A stretch of 57,371 nt of DNA. Origin: Lewinellaceae bacterium (GTDB lineage: Bacteria; Bacteroidota; Bacteroidia; Chitinophagales; Saprospiraceae). The translations under genes and the position numbers were made by a program. Shown in pieces: positions 49,622-57,371 of this stretch (positions are counted from its first letter, which is position 1; the number at the start of each line of letters is the position of its first letter). Where the stretch lies: positions 1 through 57,371 of the forward strand of contig JADJOD010000041.1 in assembly GCA_016713985.1 (NCBI GenBank), written 5' to 3'. The notes under the pieces were generated by a model. The model was given only the letters and a program-made list of their open reading frames with translations. It ran no database searches and had not been told where the DNA came from.

Positions 49622-50567
49622 ATTGGGGTGGCGTTATAAACTTGCCATTTTTGTCGACAACACCCCATTTGCCGGGTTTTCGCGCCCAGCTGATTCCGGG
49701 TTTCAGGAACGCGCCGTTTGAAAATTCCTGCGGTGTGACGAACTGCCCTTTTTTATTGATAATGCCCCATTTGCCGTTATCGTTGGCCGCCCAGGCCAAT
49801 TCTCCCTGAAAAGACGACACACTTTGAAATTTGGCTTTAATTTCTTCCTGTCCTTTTGAATCGATAAACCCCCATTGATCTTTTTTATTCACGGTAGCAA
49901 GTCCGTTGCAAAACGTATCGATGCTTTCGTACCAACTCGCGCCCGGCAGCGGGCTTCCCTTAAAATCGGCAAACGTGTATTTTTTTTCTTTTCGCACCTT
50001 GTAACATCCGTGGTTGGTCGGGAACAGGTAATCGTATTCCGGGGAGGTGCGCCCCAGGGTATCGACCAATACATAAAAACCACCTTTTCGGGCAAGGGCA
50101 TAGCCGTTGGGTTGAAAAGGGTCGGGGTTTTCATAAACAAAATCCGTCCACTGTGTGCCGTTGCGGTCGATCACGGCGAATTTTCCGTTTTTGTAGGCCC
50201 AGGCGCGGTTTTGCGTGAAGCCGAAAAAACCCACAAGCCGTTCGGCTTTGTCTAAGGCAGACTTGGTTTTTGCTTCGGCTTTTTGTGCCCGGTCGGCGTT
50301 GGCGGCCGCCATTTTTCGCTGATTTTCAATCAATTCGAATATTTTCAAAATTTGGGCATCGATGGCTTCAGCGGCGGAGGGGCAGCACACCCGCGCGGCG
50401 TTATATTGTATAATGGCCTGGTTGAAATCGGGTTTGTCGGCCGCATCCTGCGCCGCCTGGATAAACCGTTGAAAACGGCCGCAATCTTCTTTAGGGCACC
50501 GGATTGTTTGTGCCGCAAGAGAAGTGAAGAGGCCGAAAAAGAAGGTAAACAGGAACAGGGTTTTCAT
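49503..50567 (-). CDS. WG-repeat protein, N-terminal segment with signal peptide
   Basis: The gene starts at ATG 50567 with a clear signal peptide (MKTLFLFTFFFGLFTSLAAQ). A cysteine-containing helical/TPR-like segment (CPKEDCGRFQRFIQAAQDAA, DFNQAIIQYNAARVCCPSAA) and a coiled coil (ENQRKMAAANADRAQKAEAK) follow, then six WG repeats (WGFIDSKGQEEIKAKFQSVS type). After about 49583 the frame is wrong and stops at 49503. A similar TPR plus coiled-coil stretch ends the STAND ATPase upstream, which suggests the two proteins share an interaction region. The signal peptide puts this protein outside the cytoplasm. Confidence 0.8.
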   Translation of the reverse strand: MKTLFLFTFFFGLFTSLAAQTIRCPKEDCGRFQRFIQAAQDAADKPDFNQAIIQYNAARVCCPSAAEAIDAQILKIFELIENQRKMAAANADRAQKAEAKTKSALDKAERLVGFFGFTQNRAWAYKNGKFAVIDRNGTQWTDFVYENPDPFQPNGYALARKGGFYVLVDTLGRTSPEYDYLFPTNHGCYKVRKEKKYTFADFKGSPLPGASWYESIDTFCNGLATVNKKDQWGFIDSKGQEEIKAKFQSVSSFQGELAWAANDNGKWGIINKKGQFVTPQEFSNGAFLKPGISWARKPGKWGVVDKNGKFITPPQYDQIREFDNGFALRYPQRQTRLYQCPRRRSYSTEIRTDH

Positions 50568-50624
50568 GGTTGCCGGAAGATTTATGAGCATACAATGGGA
50601 ACAAAAATAATGACCTGCCGGCGA

Positions 50625-50760
50625 TTATTCCCGCTTCAGGAGCGATCGGTATTCCAGCCGTTTTGCCGACAATACCCGGTTGGTGGAATCGATCTGTAAT
50701 CCTTTTTCAATTTCATCAACTGCCAGGTCCAGGGCGTCGGCCTTTACGGTATATTTCGGC
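50625..50760 (-). CDS. C-terminal TPR tail of the STAND ATPase (frameshifted)
   Basis: This short frame reads ADALDLAVDEIEKGLQIDST, then NRVLSAKRLEYRSLLKRE and the stop at 50627-50625. It directly continues the STAND protein after LLQNAEIYRK if one G is dropped from the GG at about 50740. It forms one TPR-like helical hairpin, placed after the membrane helix. It is not a separate gene; the upstream part of its frame to 50882 is a shadow. Confidence 0.65.
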
Positions 50761-52311
50761 ATTTTGCAGCAGTTTTTCGATTTCCAGCCGGTTGCGCGCC
50801 TCTTGTTCCGTTTTGAATCGGGCCAGGGTTTTTTCCGCCGTCGCTTTTGCTTCTTCGGCTTTTTTGCTCTGCCCCAGGGCAAAAATCAGCGCCGCAATGG
50901 AGACCACGGAAAGTACAAGGCCTGCCAGCGCCAGCATATAGGCCTGTTGTTTTTTTCGCCGCTCCCGGGCCAGTTCCGCTTCCCGCGCGGCGGCTTCCCG
51001 GGCTTCGATTTCTTTTTGCTCTTTCTCCACCCGTTTGGCCTTGGCTTTCAGCACGGGCATGACCAGGGTATCGTGACTCAGTTCGTAGGTATATCCGCCG
51101 CGCAGGCTGGGTTCGGCGCGCAGGAGGTGGGTATCCACCAGCCGGCGAAGCAAGTCGTCGGAAATGCCAAAATCGTCCCGGATCTGGCCTTCATACAGAG
51201 AAAGGCGGCGCTGCTCTTTTTCATACACCAGGCCTTCTTCGATCAGTTTTCGCGCGGCGAGTTGTTCTTCGGGATCTTCGATGCGGGAAATCTGGTTGTC
51301 GTAGTAGTTGCGGAATACCACTTCCGGGTCGCCGACGTCGTGGTGGTCAATAAATACGTCGTTTTCATCGATCACCTTCTGCTCGATCGACTGGCAGAGA
51401 ATCTGCAACTGAAACGATTCCACCGGGCCACCTTTGGTCAGGTAGCCGAGCATGGTATCCAAAGCCTGCGGCGTGTATTCGAATGCCGGCGACAAGTAAT
51501 CCCCCTTTTCCTGGGCGGGTTGAACGATGGCCGAACGCGCTTCGACTTTTGACAGGGACTGGAGTTCGTACCGATTGGCGAGGATTTGCGGAACCTGGAC
51601 TTTTAATTTGTCGAGCAGGCTCATCCGGTCGGATCGGATGGCGCAGACGATCCGGATGTTCATTCGTTCTTCCAGCGCATCTTCTTCGGTCGCGGTCAGC
51701 AAATCGGGCTGGGCCATCGTGAACAATTCGGCCATTTTTCGCACCCGCTGCGGCACACCGGTTTGCAACAATTCGGAAAATTGCCGGCCGAATTGCTGAA
51801 TGGCCTCGTCGGGATACGTAAAAAGTTCTTCAAACTGGTCAAAAACAAGCAAAAGTCCCCGTTTGCTTTTACGCTGCAAGCTGTTCAACTGCCGGGTCTT
51901 CGCCGCATACCAGAGCGAGCTGTCGTCCGGAAATATCTTTTGCAGGAACGTATTGCCGTCCACGCCGTTTAGTATGGCGTCCCGGGTGATCTGCGCGGGC
52001 ATGTCGGTTTTCCCTTCCGTCCAGGCATTAAACCGGATGTTCAGGGAATCCAGCCGGCCTTCTTTTTCCACGAGGGGTAAAATGCCCGCATTGAGCAGGG
52101 AACTTTTACCCAGGCCCGATTTGGAATACAGGATCACTAATTGCTGCAATTGCAACAACCCGTACAACTCGCGCACGGCTTTGTCGCGTCCGAAAAACAG
52201 GTGCTGCTGATCGGGCGAAAAAGGCCTTGCGCCGGGATATCGATTTGACTTATGGGCTAACAAATGGTGTTGTTTATTCGAGCTGTTGTTAAGTGCTTGT
52301 CGCGGCCACAC
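50740..52311 (-). CDS. Membrane-anchored STAND NTPase (nSTAND1-like)
   Basis: This protein, about 560 residues after repair, is a STAND-type ATPase. The N-terminal signature NRYPGARPFSPDQQHLFFGR leads to the P-loop LYSKSGLGKSSLLNAG and Walker B LLLVFDQFEELFTY; RIVCAIRSDRMSLLDKL and PVESFQLQILCQSIEQKV follow, then a winged-helix-like region (DDLLRRLVDTHLLRAEPSLR, GGYTYELSHDTLVMPVL). One membrane helix (AYMLALAGLVLSVVSIAALI, residues ~467-492) precedes a coiled coil and a TPR tail. STAND ATPases act as signalling switches. The start overlaps the SIR2-like gene by ~20 bp (GTG 52311; a TTG further in is possible). Confidence 0.87.
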
Positions 52312-53434
52312 CCTGGCCGCCGGTTTCCCGTACGCGATTGATCAAAGTAAGCAGGTCGAAGTTGATTTTTGCACGTTCCACCAGGTCTTCCTGGGCGTAG
52401 GTCAAACCCCGTTGTGTCTTCTTTTCCAGTTCTTCAAATCGATTCATCAGCAACACGAGGTCGGTAAAAAAGCCGCCGAACTTGGCATTCCGGTTGCGCA
52501 ATGGCATCATGTAATTGCGCAGGGCGTCGAGCGCTTCGCGGGTTTTAGCGTATGCCACCATATCGACGACGGCATCCAGATTGACACTTTCCATCGGGGC
52601 GGATTCTTCGGGTGCCGCATCCACTTTCCGGAGCAGGTTTTCTTTTTCGCAGCGTTGATACAATTCATTGACAAAAAATTCGACGTTTTCATCGACGAAC
52701 TGAATCTTGAACTGATCTTCATACATGGACCGCGTCCGGCGTGTAAGTGTGGGTTTGGGGGAAATACGTTCGAACTTCGCCCCGTCTACATGCAGGCTCA
52801 ATACTCGCAGGAGCAATTGCATGTACCATTTGTCGTACGCTAATCCCAGGAAAATGTAATTGCTGGCCTGCAACAACTCCGTTTTCAGGTCGACGTTCAT
52901 TTTACCGCCCTGAAACACCGCTTCTAAGTATCCGAACAGGTCATTGTGGGTGAGCACCAGCGATTCGTCTTCTTCCACCCAGCCCAGCAGGTTGTACACC
53001 ATCGGCAGCTCGCCGAGCGGCGCCTCTTGCTGACGCGCCGGCTGGCTGAAATGGTAAAAATCGCATTGGTGCGCCACTCCCTTTTCTTTCATAACCGCAG
53101 AAAGAAGGCGGTCGGGGGTAAGGGTGACAATGATGGGGAACGGAATTTCCGATATTTTTTCAAAAACCCCTTTCGCGTTCGGGAACGGCTGGTTGTAAAA
53201 TTGCCGGATCTGCGAGATGACGCGGCTTCTGAATTTGTTTTCCCGAAATAAAAAAAAACCGTCGTAATAATGAGAACGGATGTACGGATTGTCCGGATTG
53301 CGGGCATCGAGCGCCCGGCATAACGCTTCCTCCAGCGTCACACCGTCTTTATCGGTATAGACCTGAGGACCTACGAACAAGACACATTTATTGCGTTTGA
53401 TCGTATCGATGACAAAATTCCAGTCGGTTGACAA
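52289..53434 (-). CDS. SIR2-like domain protein, catalytic residues apparently missing
   Basis: This 381-residue cytosolic protein has the SIR2-like Rossmann layout of bacterial conflict proteins: KCVLFVGPQVYTDKDGVTLE, then FPIIVTLTPDRLLSAVMKEK, MVYNLLGWVEEDESLVLTHN, DLFGYLEA and SNYIFLGLAYDKWYMQLLLR. Active relatives have GAGxS, a T-x-N-x-D motif and an HG histidine; here they read GPQV, TLTPD and NLLG, so both the asparagine and the histidine are absent. It may bind NAD+ or ADP-ribose without cutting it. The C-terminal ~120 residues are helical. The start is a TTG at 53434 behind a TACTTTTG box. It overlaps the STAND gene. Confidence 0.78.
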   Translation of the reverse strand: MSTDWNFVIDTIKRNKCVLFVGPQVYTDKDGVTLEEALCRALDARNPDNPYIRSHYYDGFFLFRENKFRSRVISQIRQFYNQPFPNAKGVFEKISEIPFPIIVTLTPDRLLSAVMKEKGVAHQCDFYHFSQPARQQEAPLGELPMVYNLLGWVEEDESLVLTHNDLFGYLEAVFQGGKMNVDLKTELLQASNYIFLGLAYDKWYMQLLLRVLSLHVDGAKFERISPKPTLTRRTRSMYEDQFKIQFVDENVEFFVNELYQRCEKENLLRKVDAAPEESAPMESVNLDAVVDMVAYAKTREALDALRNYMMPLRNRNAKFGGFFTDLVLLMNRFEELEKKTQRGLTYAQEDLVERAKINFDLLTLINRVRETGGQGVAATST

Positions 53435-53456
53435 TGTGTATCCAAGGTTATTACGC

Positions 53457-53464
53457 CAAAAGTA
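53457..53464 (-). promoter_or_regulatory. Putative promoter of the SIR2-STAND-WG unit
   Basis: TACTTTTG on the minus strand matches TAnnTTTG. TTTC lies 19 bp upstream of it, close to the TTTG -33 element. The leader to the TTG start would be about 16 bases. It is back to back with the box for the DPP4 gene. Confidence 0.5.
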
Positions 53465-53499
53465 ATGTTATATGGCATGCCGGGAAACAGATTAGGCAA

Positions 53500-53507
53500 T
53501 AATTTTG
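53500..53507 (+). promoter_or_regulatory. Putative -7 box for the DPP4-like gene
   Basis: TAATTTTG matches TAnnTTTG on the plus strand. It would give a leader of about 170 bases before ATG 53680. The -33 element is not clear. Confidence 0.35.
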
Positions 53508-53679
53508 TGAATTTTAATTCCAAACCAATGAATCCCTCCATACGGCGCCGTTCCGCAGGCAAACGCCCGGCCAAACCACAATTTTGTCCGAAAAAGCCGT
53601 TGAATAGTGCGCAGCGATATGGCACGCCTTATTTTTACCCCTGGAAGTCACTCAAACTTCTTACAAATCACCTTCCAAC

Positions 53680-55926
53680 ATGCAACGTCTGCTTCGCCTT
53701 TGTTTTCTGCTTTTACCACTCACACTTTTTTCCCAAAACCCCATCACGCTGGAAGACATCTGGCAAAACGGCACTTTCGGGTCAAAAGGGGTGCCGGGTT
53801 TTAATTTTCAAAAAGACGGCGTACACTTTACAAAACTAAGTGGTGCAAGCATCGAACAATACGACCTGCGCACCGGAGACAGATCGGGTATCATCTTCGA
53901 CGCTGCGTCGGTGACGGATTTCGATCCGGGCTGGAAAGGCACTTTCGACGGCTATTCGTTCAGCGCCGACGAAACCAGTTTGTTGCTTTCCACCAACACG
54001 GAGCCGATATACCGCTGGAGCAAAAAAGCCGACCATTTTGTGTTCAACTCCAAAACAAAAAAACTCACCGCGCTTTACCCCGGCGCAAAACAACGGTATG
54101 CCACCTTCTCTCCCGATGGTTCAAAAGTGGCGTTTGTGGTGGAAAACGACCTGTATTATAAAGACCTGAATTCGGGAAAAACCACCCGCATCAGCGCCGA
54201 CGGGACAATCAACGAGATTATCAACGGCGCGTCCGACTGGGTGTATGAAGAAGAGTTTGAGATCATCCGCGCTTTCGAATGGAGCCCCGACGGGGCCAAA
54301 ATTGCCTTTTTGCGCTTCGACGAACGGGAAGTGCCCGAAATGAGCATGGAAATGTACCGCGGCGGCGAATACCCGGAATTGGTCAAATTCAAATACCCGA
54401 AGGTTGGCGAAAAAAACGCCGTGGCGACCGCCCATATCTATGATCTCGCGTCTGCAAAAACAATCGGGGTCGACATCCCCGACCGCGAAAAAAATGCCGC
54501 CGACGGACGCCTCGACGATTACCTGCCGCGTATCGCCTGGACGCCCCAAAAACAACTCTGCCTGACCTGGATGAACCGGCATCAAAACCACCGGAAACTG
54601 CTGCTGGCCGATCCCGCTAACGGCAAATGTTCGGTGCTGCTGGAAGAAAAGAATAAGTATTATATTGATTTACATGATGTTACATTCCTTTCTGACGGTT
54701 CGGGATTTGTGTTGCAAAGTGAAAAAAGCGGCTTCAACCACCTCTATCAATACGACATGACGGGAAAAGAAACCGCCGCCATTACCAAAGGCAACTGGGA
54801 TGTGACCGATTTTTACGGCGTGGATGAAAAAAACGGCCTTGTCTATTTTCAGGCCGCTGCCGAAAACCCCATGCAACGCGAAATATATTCGGTGAAAACC
54901 GGCGGCAAGGGACAAAAAAAGATCAGCAAAGAAGAGGGCACCAATTCGGCGCAATTCAGCAGCACCTTCGATTATTTCGTCAACACCTTCTCTTCCCTGA
55001 ATTCGCCGCCCCGTTATGCCGTCTGCGACCGCAAAGGGAAGATCGTTCGGGAACTGGAACAAAACAAAGAACTTGCCGCAAAACAACAGGATTACGGCAC
55101 GATGCCTGTCGATTTTTTTAAAGTGCCCGTGAAATACGAAGACTCCGCCAACGGCCCCGCCTGGGAAGGAACCCTGAACGGCTGGATGATAAAACCCACC
55201 GCACCGCAATTTCAAAACCGGAAACTGCCGGTGCTGATGTTTGTCTACGGCGGCCCGGGCAGCCAGCAGGTCACCGATGCCTGGAAAGGCGCAAATTACT
55301 GGTGGTTCCAGATGCTCGCCCAGCAAGGTTATGTGGTGGCTTGTGTGGACAACCGCGGCACGGGCGGGCGCGGTGAAGAATTTAAAAAAATGACCTACAA
55401 ACAACTCGGGAAAATGGAAACCCAGGACCAGATCGAGGCGGCCAAATACATCGGCAAACTTCCTTTTGCGGACCCCGCCCGGGTAGGCATTTTTGGCTGG
55501 AGTTACGGCGGATATATGTCGAGTTTGTGTATGCTCAAAGGCAAAGACGTGTTCAAAACGGGCATCGCCGTTGCGCCGGTGACCAACTGGAAATGGTATG
55601 ATTCCATCTATACCGAGCGATATATGCAGACGAACAAGGAAAATTCGGAAGGCTACGAGCAAAACTCGCCGATCAATTTTGTCAACGAACTGGAAGGCAA
55701 TTACCTGCTCATTCACGGGCTCGCCGACGACAACGTACATTTTCAACATACGGCGGAAATGGCCAATCAACTGATCGCAAAAAACAAACAGTTCGACACC
55801 ATGATTTATCCCAACCGCAACCACGGAATCGGCGGGGGCAATGCAAAAATTCACCTGTACAAACTGATGACGAACTTTTTAAACGAAAAATTGAAAGGCG
55901 ACACGAAAGAACCTGCACGACCTTGA
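53680..55926 (+). CDS. Dipeptidyl peptidase IV-like S9 peptidase
   Basis: This 748-residue exported serine peptidase has a signal peptide (LLRLCFLLLPLTLFSQN), a DPP4-type N-terminal propeller (ASDWVYEEEFEIIRAFEWSP, ending with the paired glutamates EEEF that bind the substrate amine) and an alpha/beta-hydrolase domain. The nucleophile elbow is IFGWSYGGYMSSLCML, the aspartate lies in LIHGLADDNVHFQHTAEMAN and the histidine in YPNRNHGIGGG. It removes N-terminal X-Pro or X-Ala dipeptides. A Pro-specific DPP4 assignment fits well. It is intact, unlike the neighbouring S9 gene. Confidence 0.94.
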   Translation: MQRLLRLCFLLLPLTLFSQNPITLEDIWQNGTFGSKGVPGFNFQKDGVHFTKLSGASIEQYDLRTGDRSGIIFDAASVTDFDPGWKGTFDGYSFSADETSLLLSTNTEPIYRWSKKADHFVFNSKTKKLTALYPGAKQRYATFSPDGSKVAFVVENDLYYKDLNSGKTTRISADGTINEIINGASDWVYEEEFEIIRAFEWSPDGAKIAFLRFDEREVPEMSMEMYRGGEYPELVKFKYPKVGEKNAVATAHIYDLASAKTIGVDIPDREKNAADGRLDDYLPRIAWTPQKQLCLTWMNRHQNHRKLLLADPANGKCSVLLEEKNKYYIDLHDVTFLSDGSGFVLQSEKSGFNHLYQYDMTGKETAAITKGNWDVTDFYGVDEKNGLVYFQAAAENPMQREIYSVKTGGKGQKKISKEEGTNSAQFSSTFDYFVNTFSSLNSPPRYAVCDRKGKIVRELEQNKELAAKQQDYGTMPVDFFKVPVKYEDSANGPAWEGTLNGWMIKPTAPQFQNRKLPVLMFVYGGPGSQQVTDAWKGANYWWFQMLAQQGYVVACVDNRGTGGRGEEFKKMTYKQLGKMETQDQIEAAKYIGKLPFADPARVGIFGWSYGGYMSSLCMLKGKDVFKTGIAVAPVTNWKWYDSIYTERYMQTNKENSEGYEQNSPINFVNELEGNYLLIHGLADDNVHFQHTAEMANQLIAKNKQFDTMIYPNRNHGIGGGNAKIHLYKLMTNFLNEKLKGDTKEPARP

Positions 55927-55940
55927 CAGGTTTGTTTTTT

Positions 55941-56020
55941 AGACAGGATTTACATGATCTACAGGTTTCATGTAGATCATGTAGATCATGTAGATCATGT
56001 AGATCATGTAAATCCTGTCT
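55941..56020. repeat. 9-bp tandem repeat nested in a 22-bp inverted repeat
   Basis: The unit CATGTAGAT is repeated four times exactly at 55969-56004, with a fifth one-mismatch unit to 56013. The ends 55941-55962 and 55999-56020 are perfect 22-bp reverse complements, so the whole block can form one large hairpin or several alternative ones. It lies between two convergent genes and may end both transcripts. Confidence 0.8.
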
Positions 56021-56049
56021 AATATAAAATAAAAAGCCTGTCAGCGCCA

Positions 56050-56526
56050 TCAAATAAAATCCGGCAGATCTTTCAGGTATTCAAACCCTTGCGCTTCAAA
56101 ATCCAGCGCGCAACAAAACGTGGCGAGCCCGTTCGTCACTGCGAGAAACGGCGCCTTGATTTGCAGGTTGTACCGCGCCGCCTGCTCGAAAGTCGCTTGG
56201 GTGAGCGGCACTTTGGGCGATTTGCATTCGATCAGCAGCCAGGGCCTTACCTCGGTATCGTACACTACAATATCACATCGTTTGAGCAAGCCGTTCAGCC
56301 GGATGCCCACCTCTATCCGCACCCGGTGGGCGGGATAGTTTTTTACTTCCAGCAGGTATTGCAATACCAACTGCCGCAACAATTCTTCCGGCGTCAGTAC
56401 GATGTCTTTATGCCGGATGGGGTCGAATACATAGTTTTTCCCCCGGGCTTTGGACAAGCGCAGTTTGGTTTGAAACTGTAAAAAATCAAATTGAAGAAGC
56501 ACGGTGCGAAGATGCGGAATTAACAA
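56050..56526 (-). CDS. HsdR N-terminal (HSDR_N) domain protein
   Basis: This ~150-residue protein has the nuclease-like N-terminal domain found in type I restriction HsdR subunits: YVFDPIRHKDIVLTPEELLR, VRIEVGIRLNGLLKRCDIVV and LLIECKSPKVPLTQATFEQA. The PD-(D/E)xK elements D...ECK are visible. Stand-alone copies are very common in Bacteroidota with no hsdS or hsdM nearby and are not full restriction enzymes; their role is unknown. No ATG starts the frame: TTG 56526 or GTG 56502 are candidates, and the promoter of the divergent kinase gene lies just beyond. Confidence 0.85.
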   Translation of the reverse strand: MLIPHLRTVLLQFDFLQFQTKLRLSKARGKNYVFDPIRHKDIVLTPEELLRQLVLQYLLEVKNYPAHRVRIEVGIRLNGLLKRCDIVVYDTEVRPWLLIECKSPKVPLTQATFEQAARYNLQIKAPFLAVTNGLATFCCALDFEAQGFEYLKDLPDFI

Positions 56527-56537
56527 AAACGAACCGC

Positions 56538-56545
56538 TACATTTG
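56538..56545 (+). promoter_or_regulatory. Putative -7 box for the diacylglycerol kinase-like gene
   Basis: TACATTTG matches TAnnTTTG and lies 25 bp before ATG 56570. The -33 partner is not clear. Confidence 0.4.
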
Positions 56546-56569
56546 CCTGATTTTCAACCTGAAACCCGT

Positions 56570-57371
56570 ATGGAAAATCCACTTTGGCAGATTATTGCCA
56601 ATCCGGTCTCCGGTGGCGGCGCCGTGGAAAAGCATTGGCCGGCAACCGAGCGGCTGCTCGGGAAATGGGCTTTCCTATTCGTCCATTTTTTACCGAACGG
56701 CGCGGTCACGCTACCCGGCTCGCCGAAACCGCCATACTCAACGGCCACCGTTTTATCCTCGGAATCGGAGGCGACGGCACCAACCACGAGATCGTCAACG
56801 GGATCATGGGCCAGTCTTGTGCCCCGACTTCGGATGTTTATTATGCTTTGTTGCCCTCCGGCACGGGCAACGACTGGGCCCGGCAATACGGCATCCCCAC
56901 GGATATACGCGCCCGGCTGGAACGGCTTAAAAAAATGGAAATCAGGTATCAGGACGTAGGTCTGGCCAGATTTATGCGCGACGGGCAGCCCGGAGAACGG
57001 TATTTCGTGAACGTCGCCGGTATGGCGTACGACGGTTACATCGGCCAAAAACTGACGCAGCACCGCGTCACCAACCGCATGCAATACCTGTTGCTGGTGG
57101 CGCAATACCTGATGCGGTATCAACTTTCCAAAGCGGAGATTTTGTTTGACGGCAGATCGGTGGAAGATTATTTTTACACCATCAACATCGGTTTGTGTCG
57201 TTATTCCGGGGGCGGCATGCAGTTTGTACCCCAAGCCGTGCCCGACGACGGGCTTTTCGCCCTCACTTTTGCCCGGCGCCTTTCAAAAATCGAGGTTTTG
57301 CTGCAAACGCCGCGATTTTACAACGGCACTTTGCTACATCACCCAAAAGTGGAAGGTTACCAGGCAAAATC
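56570..57371 (+). CDS. Diacylglycerol kinase catalytic-domain protein (partial, frameshifted)
   Basis: The gene starts at ATG 56570 (MENPLWQIIANPVSGGGAVE) and runs off the window. It phosphorylates a lipid such as diacylglycerol or sphingosine-type substrate. The nucleotide-binding motif GIGGDGTNHEIVNG and the second motif LPSGTGNDWARQYG are intact, with ERYFVNVAGMAYDGYIG later. The first ~30 residues and the rest lie in different frames: the first continues to about 56660 (ERLLG), then EMGFPIRPFFTERRGHATRL begins. One G added to the GGG at about 56659-56661 joins them. The C-terminal end lies outside the window. Confidence 0.85.

Noticed and set aside
47153..50567. Two separate WG-repeat genes
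   Set aside because: The first frame ends and the second begins within one repeat unit, and a one-base change joins them; one gene with a frame break is simpler.
54670..55854. 394-residue minus-strand frame
   Set aside because: It is antisense to the intact DPP4-like gene and has no coherent domain.
55709..56053. Minus-strand frame with HDL repeats
   Set aside because: The DLHDLHDLH peptide is a by-product of the 9-bp CATGTAGAT repeat; there is no start context or domain.
56050..56526. A type I restriction system
   Set aside because: Only an HsdR N-terminal-like domain of ~150 residues is present, with no helicase part, hsdM or hsdS.

Overview
The window is from a Bacteroidota chromosome, most likely a Saprospirales-type relative (the order is an inference). 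Signs are a PorP/SprF type IX secretion protein, FG-GAP/ASPIC lipoproteins, paired DUF1080 proteins with a Gfo/Idh/MocA oxidoreductase, a GH3-family protein, a TonB-dependent receptor, a WG-repeat protein, Bacteroidota -7 boxes (TAnnTTTG) and few Shine-Dalgarno sites. No rRNA, tRNA, CRISPR array, transposase or phage gene was seen.

Layout. 1-8.1 kb: a partial unknown gene, an M20 amidohydrolase, a broken FG-GAP/ASPIC lipoprotein gene, an MlaF-like ATPase, a decayed DUF2141 gene, fbp and small genes. 8.2-15 kb: GH3 protein, TonB receptor, succinate-semialdehyde dehydrogenase and a PaaE-like reductase. 15.0-19.8 kb: an accessory conflict island, all on the minus strand, with an LRR-Roc-COR-TIR protein, a DUF433/DUF5615 pair, a truncated second copy of the Roco gene start and a PIN toxin/antitoxin pair. 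19.9-30.3 kb: housekeeping genes uvrA, deoC, SPOR protein, rodA, tgt, porP/sprF, bactofilin, two AtpI-like membrane proteins and DinB. 30.3-43.5 kb: acyl-CoA ligase, MFS transporter, barrel-like protein, GH20 hexosaminidase, START protein, thrB, acyltransferase, a keto-sugar cluster (Gfo/Idh/MocA plus two DUF1080 lipoproteins) and rlmD. 43.7-57.4 kb: haem-binding protein, two S9 peptidases, a three-gene unit (SIR2-like, membrane-anchored STAND ATPase, exported WG-repeat protein), an HsdR-N-like protein and the start of a diacylglycerol kinase-like gene.

Two themes stand out. First, there are two candidate NTP-dependent conflict systems. The Roco-TIR protein joins leucine-rich repeats, a GTPase switch and a TIR domain that keeps its glutamate. 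The SIR2-STAND-WG unit joins a SIR2 fold lacking its usual catalytic residues, an ATPase switch with one membrane helix, and a secreted repeat protein of about 1,140 residues. Second, the sequence carries many short palindromic or tandem repeats, some of them in frame inside genes; the clearest are two 33-bp palindromes inside the Roco gene coding for related 11-residue peptides.

At least ten genes have apparent frameshifts or an internal stop, mostly single-base changes at short homopolymers, and they include fbp. This looks more like residual sequencing error than wholesale pseudogenisation. The DUF2141 gene and the ASPIC region look more deeply damaged. Starts and lengths of the affected genes should be read with that in mind.
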